Shown here piece by piece: positions 1 to 8,992 of a DNA stretch of 41,098 nt (the first letter of the stretch is position 1; every line of letters begins with the position of its first letter). The position numbers were made by a program, and so were the translations under genes. Under the pieces are notes generated by a model. The model saw only the letters and a program-made list of their open reading frames with translations, did no database searches and had not been told where the DNA came from. Source of the DNA: Gammaproteobacteria bacterium (GTDB taxonomy: Bacteria > Pseudomonadota > Gammaproteobacteria > GRL18). The stretch spans positions 1 to 41,098 of the forward strand of contig JALUZF010000040.1 in assembly GCA_027012135.1 (NCBI GenBank), given 5' to 3'.

Positions 1-56
1 GCTCAGTTATTATCCAGTCTGTTACTTTGTCAATATGTAACTATTCAGTGTATCTG

Positions 57-224
57 ACCGTGACTGTCTACAGGTACTGAATTTCCAGGGGCGCTCAAGT
101 ACGTCCATGTATCGGTTTAGAACTTTTCAAAACTTGTTTTGTAAAAAGTTCTTATCCTGGTGATTGTGAAAACATCCATGTTTTCAAAACCCTGTAAATC
201 CAGTACCTGCAGCCATTCACTCTA
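57..224. repeat. Dispersed 168-bp inverted-repeat element, copy A
   Basis: This stretch aligns over its full length, in opposite orientation, with 31901-32068. Both copies are 168 bp and run from ACCGTGAC to CACTCTA in this copy's orientation. The ends form terminal inverted repeats (CAGGTACTG near 71-79 and CAGTACCTG near 201-209). Inside are two further hairpins: AGAACTTTT...AAAAGTTCT (119-152) and GAAAACAT-CC-ATGTTTTC (168-185). No open reading frame of note lies inside. It looks like a small non-coding MITE-like or REP-like element. It lies upstream of prfB and could be transcribed with it. Confidence 0.85.
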
Positions 225-462
225 CCTTGCTTTAAATTATACTGATGAGTAGTTATGTTGTTTTTTTATTAAACTATTTAAAGCGTTGTCTTAGATTATA
301 GAATTAAATTTATGATTTTCATTTATATTGTTTAAAAAAAGGGTGAAAAATACAGTTTTTCCAAATAAATGAATAATTGTTCTATAAAAGCCTAAGAAAT
401 ACCATAATTCTAGTGTAAAATAACGGGTTTTCAATTTAAAGCGAATGAGTGTTTCAGTTATT
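225..462. other. A/T-rich upstream region of prfB, no gene seen
   Basis: About 240 bp of strongly A/T-rich DNA separates the repeat element from prfB. It must hold the prfB promoter unless transcription enters from the left, but many TATA-like hexamers occur and none has a convincing -35 partner. A weak hairpin (GAAAAA-TACAG-TTTTTC, about 343-359) is flanked by a run of A that would be a T-run on the minus strand. No gene on that strand would need it here. Confidence 0.5.
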
Positions 463-1561
463 ATGATAGAAGTAACAGGCCTGAAATCCAGAATTATCGA
501 CATCCGCAAACGTACTGAGTTGCTTAGGGGGTATCTTTGACTATGATGCCCGTAAGGAACAACTGGAAGAAGTCAACCTGGAACTGGAGTCACCTACGGT
601 CTGGGACAATCCTGAAAATGCCCAGGCCCTGGGCCAGAAAAAGGCTTCTCTGGAGAAAATTGTTAATGGTCTGGACAGGCTGTTTAATGGCCTCGCTGAT
701 ATTGATGAACTGCTGGAAATGGCTCTGGCAGAAGATGATGAAGAAGCGGTTCAGGATATTATTGATGAACTGGATGAACTGGAAAAGGAAGTCTCTGAGC
801 TGGAATTCCGGCGTATGTTTTCCGGAGAAATGGATGCCAATAATGCTTTTATAGATATTCAGGCCGGTTCCGGCGGTACTGAGGCACAGGACTGGGCCAG
901 TATGCTGCTGCGCATGTATCTGCGCTGGGGTGAAAAAGAAGGTTTTAAAACTGAAGTACTGGAAGTTACTGATGGTGATGTAGCAGGTATTAAGGGTGCC
1001 ACCATCAAGTTTACCGGTGAGTATGCCTTTGGCCTGTTAAGAACAGAAACCGGAGTACACCGCCTGGTACGTAAATCACCCTTTGATTCTGGTAATCGCC
1101 GCCATACCTCCTTTGCTTCAGTCTTTGCTTATCCGGAAGTCAGTGATGATATTGATATTGAAATCAATCCGGCGGATCTGCGTATAGACACCTATCGGGC
1201 CAGTGGGGCCGGTGGACAGCATGTTAATAAAACCGATTCAGCCATTCGTATTACCCATGAGCCTACCAATGTGGTGGTGCAGTGTCAGAATGATCGTTCC
1301 CAGCATAAGAATAAGGCCGCAGCTATGAAAATGCTTAAGGCCAAGCTGTATGAACTGGAAATTCAGAAACGCAATGCTGAAAAGCAGGAACAGGAAGAAA
1401 ATAAGTCCGATATCGGCTGGGGCAGTCAGATCCGTTCCTATGTACTGGATCAGTCCAGGATCAAAGATCTGCGTACCGGAGTGGAATCTTCCAATACTCA
1501 GGCGGTACTGGATGGGGATTTACGACCCTTTATAGAAGCTTCCCTGAAGTCCAATTTATAA
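463..1561 (+). CDS. prfB: Peptide chain release factor 2 (RF2), programmed +1 frameshift
   Basis: RF2 reads UGA and UAA stop codons in the ribosomal A site and triggers peptide release. The product is encoded in two frames: 463-537 (25 codons, ending LLRGYL) and, after skipping T538, 539-1561 (starting DYDAR). The joined protein is 365 aa, the usual RF2 length. The tripeptide anticodon SPF falls at residues 205-207 and the catalytic GGQ at 250-252, matching the standard numbering, and residue 246 is Ala. The ATG at 463 gives exactly the 25-codon leader seen in Escherichia coli; an in-frame ATG at 445 is possible, and neither has a good Shine-Dalgarno. lysS follows, as in many gammaproteobacteria. 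Internal UGA at codon 26 makes the gene autoregulatory. This is not a pseudogene. Confidence 0.97.
526..541 (+). promoter_or_regulatory. prfB +1 programmed frameshift site
   Basis: The site has all known parts: an internal Shine-Dalgarno-like AGGGGG (526-531), three intervening bases, the slippery CTT (535-537) and the in-frame stop TGA (538-540) followed by C. When RF2 is scarce, the ribosome pauses at UGA, slips one base forward on CTT-T and continues with GAC. This gives negative feedback on RF2 level. Confidence 0.95.
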
Positions 1562-1601
1562 TTTTACAAACTAACTAGCTATTATCAAGTGAGATAAGTT
1601 G

Positions 1602-3122
1602 ATGTCCGAATCTGAAACAAACGAACAAGCCATAGTTGATGAGAACAGGCTGATTGCACAGCGCCGGGAAAAACTGGCTCAGCTCAGGGAACAGGGTAAT
1701 GCGTTCCCCAATCATTTTCGTCGGGATTCACTGGCCGCCAGTCTGCACGCACAATATGACCAGTATTCCAGGGAAGAACTGGCAGAAAAAAATATCCGTG
1801 CCACCGTGGCCGGTCGTATGATGCTGCAGAGAGTTATGGGTAAGGCCAGTTTTGCCACCATCAAGGATATGTCGGGTAATATTCAGTTATTTGTACAGCG
1901 CGACTCATTGCCCGAAGGCTTTTATAACGAACAGTTTAAAAAATGGGATATTGGCGATATTATCGGTGCCGAAGGCGTACTGTTTAAAACCAGAACCGGT
2001 GAACTGTCGGTTAAAGTGGACAAACTGGAACTGGTGACCAAGTCACTGCGTCCCTTACCGGAAAAGTTTAAGGGCTTATCCGATCAGGAAACCCGTTATC
2101 GTCAGCGTTATATTGATCTGATCATGAACGATGAGACCAAACAGACTTTTATCCTGCGTTCAAAAATCATCAATTACATCCGTAATTTTATGATGCGGAA
2201 AGATTTTATGGAAGTGGAAACCCCTATGATGCAGGTCATTCCCGGCGGTGCCACAGCTCGTCCTTTTACCACTTACCATAATGCCCTGAATATGGATCTC
2301 TATCTGCGTATTGCCCCCGAGCTGTATTTAAAACGCCTGGTAGTAGGTGGTTTTGAACGGGTATTTGAAATCAACCGTAACTTCAGAAATGAAGGCCTGT
2401 CTACCCGGCATAATCCAGAATTTACCATGATTGAGTTTTATCAGGCCTATGCTGATTACCGGGATTTAATGGACCTGACTGAAGAAATGCTGCGCGGACT
2501 GGCCAGCGAGGTATTAGGCAAAACTGCTTTTGAATACCAGGGTATGACAGTGGATTTTGGTAAGCCATTCACCCGTATGAGTGTAAAAGAATCCATTCTG
2601 CATTTTAATCCCGAGTTAACCGAAGCCCAGCTGGATGATATAGAGCAGGCCCGTCAGGTGGCTGAATCCCTGGGGATACTGCTTAAGGACAGCTATGGTC
2701 TGGGCAAGGTTCAGATAGAAATCTTTGAGAAAACTGTAGAACACCGTTTAATGGATCCGACTTTTATCACCGCCTATCCAACCGAGGTATCACCTCTGGC
2801 CAGACGCAGTGATGACGATCCTTTTGTTACGGACCGCTTTGAATTCTTTGTGGGCGGCCGGGAACTGGCCAATGGCTTTTCGGAGTTAAACGATCCGGAA
2901 GATCAGGCCGAACGTTTCAGAAAGCAGGTGGAAGAAAAAGAAGCAGGGGATGATGAAGCCATGCATTTTGATGAAGATTATATCGTGGCCCTGGAACATG
3001 GTATGCCGCCAACGGCCGGTGAAGGTATTGGCATTGACCGTCTGGTTATGCTGTTAACCGATGCGCCGTCAATTCGGGATGTACTGTTATTCCCTCATAT
3101 GCGGCCGGAAACATCGGCTTAA
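1602..3122 (+). CDS. lysS: Lysyl-tRNA synthetase, class II
   Basis: The enzyme charges tRNA-Lys with lysine using ATP in the cytoplasm. The 506-aa product has the N-terminal OB-fold anticodon-binding domain (about residues 65-170) and the class II catalytic core. Motif 2 is seen as [14 protein letters not shown] and motif 3 as [14 protein letters not shown] near the C-terminus. The length fits the bacterial LysS family (about 500 aa). A TTG at 1599 directly precedes the chosen ATG; ATG is preferred, with a purine-rich GTGAGATAAG upstream. It lies 40 bp after prfB and probably shares its transcript. A strong GC hairpin follows the stop. Confidence 0.97.
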   Translation: MSESETNEQAIVDENRLIAQRREKLAQLREQGNAFPNHFRRDSLAASLHAQYDQYSREELAEKNIRATVAGRMMLQRVMGKASFATIKDMSGNIQLFVQRDSLPEGFYNEQFKKWDIGDIIGAEGVLFKTRTGELSVKVDKLELVTKSLRPLPEKFKGLSDQETRYRQRYIDLIMNDETKQTFILRSKIINYIRNFMMRKDFMEVETPMMQVIPGGATARPFTTYHNALNMDLYLRIAPELYLKRLVVGGFERVFEINRNFRNEGLSTRHNPEFTMIEFYQAYADYRDLMDLTEEMLRGLASEVLGKTAFEYQGMTVDFGKPFTRMSVKESILHFNPELTEAQLDDIEQARQVAESLGILLKDSYGLGKVQIEIFEKTVEHRLMDPTFITAYPTEVSPLARRSDDDPFVTDRFEFFVGGRELANGFSELNDPEDQAERFRKQVEEKEAGDDEAMHFDEDYIVALEHGMPPTAGEGIGIDRLVMLLTDAPSIRDVLLFPHMRPETSA

Positions 3123-3149
3123 GTCCCCCTTTGAAAAAGGGGGACTTAA
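3120..3149. terminator. Hairpin between convergent lysS and HDOD gene
   Basis: A perfect 12-bp stem AAGTCCCCCTTT / AAAGGGGGACTT with a GAA loop begins at the last base of the lysS stop codon. There is no clear T-run on either side. It probably acts as a bidirectional transcript end or 3' stabiliser between two convergent genes. Hairpins of this C5-G5 type occur repeatedly in some genomes, so it could also be a copy of a small repeat. Confidence 0.6.
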
Positions 3150-3174
3150 GAGCAGAGTAATTTCTGGATGCACA

Positions 3175-4020
3175 CTAATTAAATAACTGCTGGGTAATTT
3201 CAATTTCTTCCATAACAATATCTTCAATTTCAACCACTTCAACATCACCTGCAAGACCTAGTTTGCAGAATGATGGAATAGTATTCCAGTCTATCTGTGC
3301 ATCCGGATCATCTGTGCCTTCCAGGTTTTGCAGCTTGGCGACAATAACCACATCAACATAATCAACTGTGTCGCTATTATAGCCGTAATTGCTGTGTTCT
3401 TTAGCCACCCTGACCATTTCTTCAGAGAAGTTCCAGCTTTCCATTATGGATGCGCCAATGGGACCGGACAGGCGTTTAAGCAGAGAGGCAAATATTTCTT
3501 CATTCTGTAACAGGGCCGGGATTTCTTCAGCACGGGTCAGGATGGGTAAAGCGCCAATATTATGCACCAGACCGGCCAGCATGGCCTGATCAGGTTTCAG
3601 TCTGGTAAAATGGCTGGCCATAACCGAGGCAATAGAGGCCACCTGGGTACTCTGGGACCAGATAGACTGCATGTATTTTTCTGTCAGCGGATGAGTAGCC
3701 TGAAATATCTGCTCCATGGCCATAGTGGTTACCATGGACTTAACCAGAGCATGCCCCATACGGGTAATGGCCTGATCCACTGTTTCGGTTTTCTGGCTGC
3801 CGCGCAGCAATGGACTATTAGCTACCTGAATCATCCGGGCAGATATAGCCGGGTCTTCAGAAATGACTTCTGCTATCTGTTTGGAACTGGCATCTTCGTC
3901 AGATACCGCATCACGGATTTTCAGTGCAATTTCGGGCAGGGTAGGCAATACCAGCTTCTGTTTTTCCAGGTCATCCAGCAATGCGACGTAAAATTTATCT
4001 TCAAGAACCTTGTTGCTCAA
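3175..4020 (-). CDS. HDOD-domain protein, probable signalling output
   Basis: The 281-aa protein consists mostly of one HDOD domain (about residues 20-215), recognised by the early LPTLPEIALKI, the ISEDPAISARMIQVANS block and the LVHNIG segment. HDOD is a relative of the HD phosphohydrolase fold. The usual HD pair appears here as HN, suggesting a non-catalytic role. The acidic C-terminal tail (EVVEIEDIVMEEIEIT) is unusual. No receiver or other input domain is present. The start is TTG at 4018-4020 with AAGGA seven bases upstream. The gene follows ygfZ on the same strand after a 270-bp gap. HDOD proteins often act in signalling or motility, but the specific role here is unknown. Confidence 0.85.
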   Translation of the reverse strand: MSNKVLEDKFYVALLDDLEKQKLVLPTLPEIALKIRDAVSDEDASSKQIAEVISEDPAISARMIQVANSPLLRGSQKTETVDQAITRMGHALVKSMVTTMAMEQIFQATHPLTEKYMQSIWSQSTQVASIASVMASHFTRLKPDQAMLAGLVHNIGALPILTRAEEIPALLQNEEIFASLLKRLSGPIGASIMESWNFSEEMVRVAKEHSNYGYNSDTVDYVDVVIVAKLQNLEGTDDPDAQIDWNTIPSFCKLGLAGDVEVVEIEDIVMEEIEITQQLFN

Positions 4021-4289
4021 TTTGGATCCTTTTAAAAATAGTAACTGCTCAGCATGTTTAGATTTTGTGCCAGTTCAAGGTACAATAGCTTCACTACCTC
4101 AAGAGGCGCACGGAAAATGTGAGCGTATAGTAATACGTGACCATTTGAGTACGAAAATAACGCATCTCTTACCTACAAGAGTGGTGCAAAAGATGAATAC
4201 GCTGGGTAGTTACAAAAAATAGATTAACAACCTGTCAGTATATATAGCACAATGTCCGGAAAGTGCCAGTAAAATTTACCATCCCTGTT
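4021..4289. other. 270-bp leader region between ygfZ and HDOD gene
   Basis: No convincing gene lies here. The region contains several short inverted repeats: CGTAT-AGTA-ATACG (4124-4137), CTCTT-ACCTAC-AAGAG (4166-4181) and a longer-range pair AGCGTAT (4122-4128) with ATACGCT (4197-4203). It lies upstream of the HDOD gene and downstream of ygfZ, both minus strand, so it is either a structured leader of the HDOD gene or an independent small RNA. A plus-strand frame of 70 codons crosses it but also overlaps the HDOD start and has no ribosome-binding site. Confidence 0.4.
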
Positions 4290-5339
4290 TTATTCTGTTT
4301 CAACAGAATAGGGCAGCTCCAGAATAGTTAAGGGCTGCTGCATGGCCTCGTCCAGGAAAATATCCTGCTTTTCAACAGCATCATTGGTGATAACAGCCAG
4401 CAGAGTCACTTCTCCCTGGGCGGAGAATTGTGCATCGACAATATTGCCTGCACCCTGACCGCTAGATGAGGAGGCAGAAAAGAGACTGGCTCCGGGTTCC
4501 GGTAGTGTTTCACTCTGACAGCATGCCAGGTACATACGGCGTTTTAATTTGCCCAGGTACTGCATGCGGGCGACAACTTCCTGCCCGGTATAACAGCCTT
4601 TTTTGAAATTAACCCCATTGAGGAACTGCAAGTTGACCATTTGTGGAATAAAGCTTTCAGCGGTCTGAGGAAAAACATTGGGTATGCCGGCTTTAATATC
4701 CAGCAGACGCCACTGTTGAGTAGAAAGCAGTTCAGCCTGTTCAGTTAATGAGTCCCATAAAGCCTGTATGTCATCAAAATAGCCCAGACATTCAAAACGA
4801 GGTACATCTCCGGCCAGACGCAGCAGGAGCATACCATTATGTTGAGTGACCATATTGGCCTGCTCAGGAATGCTAAACCCGGCATTGTGTAACACCTGTT
4901 CGGAATTTTTGCCAGCCAGACCGATTTTTATAATATCATCACTGACATCGTTAAGTTCGACCTTGCTCATCAGAATAAACATTTTCAGACGTTTAATATT
5001 CTCCGCCAGTAGTCCGTATGGCAGTTGCAGCAACAGGCTGTCATGGTTTTGTATAGTATTCTGTATTATATGGAACAGGGCACGCATACGGCCTTTAGGT
5101 GTACACAGGGCACTAAGCTGAGACAGGCTGGAACTGACGGCATTTATATCATTGGTTAATTGCCCCTGAAGATAGGTCAGTCGATCATCGCCGCTGACTT
5201 CCATGATACCCAGCCAGGACAGATCGGTCAGATACAGATCCGTTTCAGGAAGCCCAGTGGTGGAATTATTGATTACCTCTCTGTCTGAGTTAAGATTAAG
5301 GCCTGTTTCAGTTAAATAATCGATCCATTTATTCGTCAT
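4290..5339 (-). CDS. ygfZ: YgfZ-type folate-binding protein (Fe-S cluster maintenance)
   Basis: YgfZ is a GcvT-related tetrahydrofolate-binding protein that supports the repair or assembly of certain Fe-S enzymes. The 349-aa product carries the diagnostic motif KGCYTGQE at residues 247-254, with the conserved cysteine at 249, followed by GKLKRRMYL. The N-terminal half has the GcvT-like folate fold (TYLQGQLTNDI, CTPKGRMRAL). The gene is divergent from sdhC with only 65 bp between the starts. Its position beside sdhE and an Fe-S enzyme operon fits its role. The length is close to the family norm (about 325 aa). Confidence 0.93.
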   Translation of the reverse strand: MTNKWIDYLTETGLNLNSDREVINNSTTGLPETDLYLTDLSWLGIMEVSGDDRLTYLQGQLTNDINAVSSSLSQLSALCTPKGRMRALFHIIQNTIQNHDSLLLQLPYGLLAENIKRLKMFILMSKVELNDVSDDIIKIGLAGKNSEQVLHNAGFSIPEQANMVTQHNGMLLLRLAGDVPRFECLGYFDDIQALWDSLTEQAELLSTQQWRLLDIKAGIPNVFPQTAESFIPQMVNLQFLNGVNFKKGCYTGQEVVARMQYLGKLKRRMYLACCQSETLPEPGASLFSASSSSGQGAGNIVDAQFSAQGEVTLLAVITNDAVEKQDIFLDEAMQQPLTILELPYSVETE

Positions 5340-5378
5340 TTTGTTGATCTACTCTCATTTAGGTATATGCTTTAGACA

Positions 5379-5384
5379 TATAAT
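5379..5384 (+). promoter_or_regulatory. Possible -10 element of the sdh operon
   Basis: A TATAAT hexamer lies in the 65-bp gap between ygfZ and sdhC, 20 bp before the sdhC start codon. The -35 region (about CATTTA) is poor, so the promoter would need an activator. The leader would be very short. AGGATAA at 5392-5398 is the sdhC ribosome-binding site. Confidence 0.35.
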
Positions 5385-5404
5385 GTCATTCAGGATAATT
5401 TTCA

Positions 5405-5809
5405 ATGCATTCCAGTATTCATTCTGCTGTTCGTGCTGCTAAAAGCCGGCCTAAAAACCTGAATCTGCTGACTGTCCGCTTCCCTTTGTCGGCAGTCATG
5501 TCAGTGGGTCACAGGGCGGCTGGTATTTTATTATTTCTGGCCCTGCCTTATTTTTTATATCTGCTGCAATTATCTCTGTCCGGTGAAAGCGGTTTTCTGC
5601 AGGTTAAAAATGATTTAAACAATATCTGGCTGAAACTGGTATTACTGGTATTTATCTGGGCACTGGCGCATCATTTCGTTGCCGGCATCCGTTATTTCCT
5701 GCTGGATCTGGATATTGGTATTGAACGGCAGACAGCTCAGAAATCGGCTCTGCTGGTTATGATCCTGGGGGTTCTGGTGACCGCAATAGCGGCTTTCTTT
5801 TTATTTTGA
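5405..5809 (+). CDS. sdhC: Succinate dehydrogenase cytochrome b556 subunit
   Basis: SdhC is one of two membrane anchors of complex II, binding heme b and the quinone. The 134-aa protein has three membrane segments (about residues 35-55, 75-95 and 112-132). The family motif MSVGHRAAGILLF precedes or enters the first helix, with its histidine and arginine near the quinone site, and HHFVAGIRYFLLD in the second helix supplies the heme-ligand histidine region. AGGATAA lies six bases before the ATG. It is the first gene of sdhCDAB-sdhE-ygfX. Confidence 0.95.
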   Translation: MHSSIHSAVRAAKSRPKNLNLLTVRFPLSAVMSVGHRAAGILLFLALPYFLYLLQLSLSGESGFLQVKNDLNNIWLKLVLLVFIWALAHHFVAGIRYFLLDLDIGIERQTAQKSALLVMILGVLVTAIAAFFLF

Positions 5810-5849
5810 GTAATAATTTTAACTAAATATAAATCAGGAGTCTGACTGA

Positions 5850-6194
5850 ATGTCATATCAGGCAAAAGGCCTGCAGGCCTGGCTGCTGCAGCGTTTAACC
5901 GGCGCATTTATGGCGCTGTATATCCTCTATGTACTGGGTGTTGTGGTATTTTCTGAAAACATGAATTATCAGCAATGGACAGGCTGGCTGTCGCATCCGC
6001 TGATGAATACGGCCACGGGTCTGTTTTTTCTGACTCTGGCCTACCATGCCTGGGTGGGAATGCGTGATATTGTTATTGACTATGTACCCCATGATGCACT
6101 TCGTCTGCTGGTTTTGACTCTTATCAGCCTGTTTCTGATCAGTTCAGGCCTTTATATGCTGAAAATTCTGTTTTCCCTGTCACTGAGCGTTTAA
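5850..6194 (+). CDS. sdhD: Succinate dehydrogenase membrane anchor subunit
   Basis: The second hydrophobic anchor of complex II is 114 aa with three membrane helices (about 15-35, 50-72 and 85-110). Typical features are WLLQRLTGAFMALY at the start of helix 1 and YHAWVGMRDIVIDY at the end of helix 2, the latter carrying the conserved His and the Asp-Tyr pair used in quinone binding. A clear AGGAG lies nine bases before the ATG. It follows sdhC by 40 bp. Confidence 0.95.
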   Translation: MSYQAKGLQAWLLQRLTGAFMALYILYVLGVVVFSENMNYQQWTGWLSHPLMNTATGLFFLTLAYHAWVGMRDIVIDYVPHDALRLLVLTLISLFLISSGLYMLKILFSLSLSV

Positions 6195-6215
6195 TAATCC
6201 CGGAGAAAGTCTGTA

Positions 6216-8000
6216 ATGACGATTGCCAAAAGAAAATTTGATACTCTGGTCATTGGTGCTGGTGGCGCGGGACTGAGGGCAGCATTGCAACTGTCTCAGG
6301 CTGAAGCTACGGTGGCGGTGGTTTCCAAGGTATTTCCAACCCGTTCGCATACTGTAGCGGCCCAGGGCGGTATTAATGCCGCTTTGGGTAATGTCACTGA
6401 TGATCACTGGCACTGGCATATGTATGATACGGTAAAAGGCAGTGATTATCTGGGTGATCAGGATGCCATTGAATATATGTGCCGTGCAGCCCCCAATACC
6501 GTCATAGAACTGGAGCATTATGGAGTACCGTTTTCCCGTCTGGAAAACGGCCGGATTTATCAACGACCCTTTGGCGGCCAGAGTCAGAACTTCGGCGGTG
6601 AACAGGCGGCCCGTACCTGTGCAGCAGCGGATCGAACCGGCCATGCCATGCTGCATACCCTCTATCAGCAGAATATTAATGCCAGAACCCATTTTTTTGA
6701 TGAGTTTTTTGCCGTGGATTTACTCAAAAATGAGCGGGGCGACATTCTGGGTACGCTGGCTTTTGATATTGAAAGCGGTGAAAAACTTATTATTGAAGCC
6801 AAAACCACGCTTATTGCCACCGGAGGGGCCGGGCAGCTATTCAGAACCAATACTAACGCCAGTATTAATACCGGTGACGGACTGGCTATGGCTTTACGGG
6901 CAGGTATACCTTTACAGGATATGGAGTTTTTTCAGTTTCATCCCACCGGAGTGGCCGGTAAGGGTATGTTGATCAGTGAAGGGGTACGCGGTGAAGGCGG
7001 TTATCTGGTTAACAGTGAAGGTGAACGGTTTATGGAGCGTTATGCCCCTCACGCCAAAGACCTGGCTTCCAGAGATGTGGTCAGCCGCGCCATTGCGGTT
7101 GAAATAAGAGAAGGGCGGGGCTGCGGACCGAATAAGGATTATGTACTGTTAAAAGTGGATCATCTGGATCCGGAAGTGATAAAAAAACGCCTGCCGGGGA
7201 TCCGGGATATCAGCCTGACGTTTCTGGGGATTGATCCCATTGAAGCACCCATGCCGGTATTTCCAACGGCACACTATACTATGGGAGGTATTCCGACTAA
7301 TCGTTATGCCCAGGTGGTGGTGCCCGTGGGTACTGGAGCTGAGGAGGTAATACCCGGCCTGTATGCGGCCGGAGAATGTGCCTGTGCCTCGGTACACGGT
7401 GCTAACCGTCTCGGCGGAAATTCTCTGCTGGATATTGTGGTCTTTGGCAGGGCCGCCGGTAAACATATCATTGACTATCTGAAAACTCACCGCCAGCATC
7501 AGCCTTTACCGGATGAAACAGTAGAGCAGGCTGTGCAAAGACTGGCCCGTTGGGAGCAGCCCGGTTCTGCGGCTGATAATTCCGCAAAAGTAGAAAGTGT
7601 GGCTGCTTTAAAAGCTGAATTTCAGCAGCTTATGGAAGAAAAGTGCGGTGTGTTTAGAACGGAAGAGGTATTAAATGAGGGGGTGCAGGCAGTTAAGTCT
7701 ATTAAGGAACGTCTGCAGCATGCTGTTATCAGCGATTATTCCCGTATTTTTAATACCGCCAGAGTCGAAGCCCTGGAGCTGGAAAATCTGGTGGAACTGG
7801 GACTGGCCACTGTCATCAGTGCCCTGTCCAGACAGGAGAGCCGCGGTGCCCATTCCAGAGTGGATTTTCCTCAGCGGGATGATGAGCACTGGCTCAGGCA
7901 CAGCCTGTATTATCAGCAGGACAACCGTTTAAGTTATAAACCGGTGCGCACCCGGCCCATCAGTGTTGATACCTTTCCACCTAAAGAGCGGGTTTACTAA
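6216..8000 (+). CDS. sdhA: Succinate dehydrogenase flavoprotein subunit
   Basis: SdhA oxidises succinate to fumarate with a covalently bound FAD and passes electrons to SdhB. The 594-aa protein begins with the FAD-binding [14 protein letters not shown]. The FAD-linked histidine is His45 in [16 protein letters not shown], the same number as in the Escherichia coli enzyme. Other landmarks are [25 protein letters not shown], split here as [10 protein letters not shown] then [15 protein letters not shown], then [25 protein letters not shown]-like [15 protein letters not shown] and the C-terminal [26 protein letters not shown] is a good ribosome-binding site. The length is standard. Confidence 0.97.
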   Translation: MTIAKRKFDTLVIGAGGAGLRAALQLSQAEATVAVVSKVFPTRSHTVAAQGGINAALGNVTDDHWHWHMYDTVKGSDYLGDQDAIEYMCRAAPNTVIELEHYGVPFSRLENGRIYQRPFGGQSQNFGGEQAARTCAAADRTGHAMLHTLYQQNINARTHFFDEFFAVDLLKNERGDILGTLAFDIESGEKLIIEAKTTLIATGGAGQLFRTNTNASINTGDGLAMALRAGIPLQDMEFFQFHPTGVAGKGMLISEGVRGEGGYLVNSEGERFMERYAPHAKDLASRDVVSRAIAVEIREGRGCGPNKDYVLLKVDHLDPEVIKKRLPGIRDISLTFLGIDPIEAPMPVFPTAHYTMGGIPTNRYAQVVVPVGTGAEEVIPGLYAAGECACASVHGANRLGGNSLLDIVVFGRAAGKHIIDYLKTHRQHQPLPDETVEQAVQRLARWEQPGSAADNSAKVESVAALKAEFQQLMEEKCGVFRTEEVLNEGVQAVKSIKERLQHAVISDYSRIFNTARVEALELENLVELGLATVISALSRQESRGAHSRVDFPQRDDEHWLRHSLYYQQDNRLSYKPVRTRPISVDTFPPKERVY

Positions 8001-8003
8001 ATT

Positions 8004-8702
8004 ATGCGTTTTTCTATCTATCGGTATAATCCTGAAACAGACAGCAGGCCCCGTATGCAGGACTTTGAACTGCAGGAAATAACACCGGGTTTAATGCTGC
8101 GTGATGCTCTGCTGAGAATAAAAAATGAACAGGATGAAAGCCTGACCTTCAGACATTCCTGCGGGGAAGGGGTCTGTGGTTCTGACGGCATGAACATTAA
8201 CGGCAAAAACGGTCTGGCCTGTATTACCCCATTGGCGGAGTTATCTGAACCCGTAGTGATTCGGCCCTTGCCAGGTCTGCCGGTGATCCGTGATCTGGTG
8301 ATTGATATGACCCAGTTTCTTAACCAGTACCGGGCCGTCAAACCCTGGCTGATTGTTAAGGATCCGATACCGGAAGTGGAATTTACTCAAAGTCCGCAGG
8401 AGCGGGACAAACTGGACGGCCTTTATGAATGTATTTTGTGCGCCTGCTGTTCAACTTCCTGTCCTTCTTTCTGGTGGAACCCGGATAAGTTCCGCGGGCC
8501 GGCGGCCTTATTGCAGTCCTGGCGCTTTCTGGCCGACAGTCGGGATCAGGCCACTGAAGAACGTCTGGAAGATCTGGAAGGCCCCTATAAACTGTTCCGC
8601 TGCCATACTATTATGAGTTGCGTGGATGCCTGTCCCAAGCACCTGAATCCGACCAAAGCCATTGGGCATATTAAACAGCTGATGCTCAAGAATATGCTGT
8701 GA
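8004..8702 (+). CDS. sdhB: Succinate dehydrogenase iron-sulfur subunit
   Basis: SdhB carries electrons from FAD to quinone through three Fe-S clusters. The 232-aa protein has the 2Fe-2S ligands in SCGEGVCGSDGMNINGKNGL followed by AC, the 4Fe-4S set CILCACCSTSCPSFWW and the 3Fe-4S/4Fe-4S partner set CHTIMSCVDACPKHLNPTKA. The second cysteine of the canonical 2Fe-2S set is present and the fourth-ligand position reads CGSD, as in the usual family. It starts three bases after sdhA stops, so translation is probably coupled. Confidence 0.97.
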   Translation: MRFSIYRYNPETDSRPRMQDFELQEITPGLMLRDALLRIKNEQDESLTFRHSCGEGVCGSDGMNINGKNGLACITPLAELSEPVVIRPLPGLPVIRDLVIDMTQFLNQYRAVKPWLIVKDPIPEVEFTQSPQERDKLDGLYECILCACCSTSCPSFWWNPDKFRGPAALLQSWRFLADSRDQATEERLEDLEGPYKLFRCHTIMSCVDACPKHLNPTKAIGHIKQLMLKNML

Positions 8703-8992
8703 TGACTAATAATATCGAACAGGACAAATCATATAAAAACCGCCGGCGTCTGCAATGGCAGTGTCGTCGAGGTATGCTGGAACTGGAATTATTTCTGCAG
8801 GATTTTCTGACTTATGACTATGATGCCCTGTCGGAGGATCAGAAATGTAAATTTGAGCAGTTATTAACTATAATTGACCCCGTACTGTTTGATTATCTTA
8901 TGGGAATGCAGGAAGCAAATGAACCAGAACTCAGGGATATTGTCCACACCATCCGAACTGCCCATCAACAGCGGCTTCACAATCACTCTTAA
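8702..8992 (+). CDS. sdhE: SdhE, FAD assembly factor for succinate dehydrogenase
   Basis: SdhE binds SdhA and promotes covalent flavin attachment. The 96-aa helical protein carries the key RGxxE motif as RGMLE (residues 23-27), which is needed for contact with the flavoprotein in studied homologues. The ATG overlaps the sdhB stop (TGATG); a GTG three bases earlier would also work. The location directly after sdhB, rather than in a separate locus, reinforces the functional link. Typical family length is about 85-95 aa. Confidence 0.94.
   Translation: MTNNIEQDKSYKNRRRLQWQCRRGMLELELFLQDFLTYDYDALSEDQKCKFEQLLTIIDPVLFDYLMGMQEANEPELRDIVHTIRTAHQQRLHNHS

Noticed and set aside
291-509. 72-codon minus-strand frame before and over the prfB start
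   Set aside because: A/T-rich, overlaps the prfB leader and frameshift site, no ribosome-binding site or recognisable domain.
537-854. prfB as a pseudogene or two separate frames
   Set aside because: The AGGGGG-CTT-TGA-C context is the known programmed frameshift, and all RF2 motifs are intact.
4030-4080. Sigma-54 promoter from a TGGCAC word on the minus strand before the HDOD gene
   Set aside because: The downstream GC element at the fixed spacing is missing.
4010-4222. 70-codon plus-strand frame over the HDOD gene start
   Set aside because: Overlaps the HDOD start on the opposite strand, no Shine-Dalgarno; the hairpins in the region better explain the DNA as regulatory.
7149-7499. 116-codon minus-strand frame inside sdhA
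   Set aside because: Antisense to conserved SdhA sequence, no start signals, no recognisable domain.
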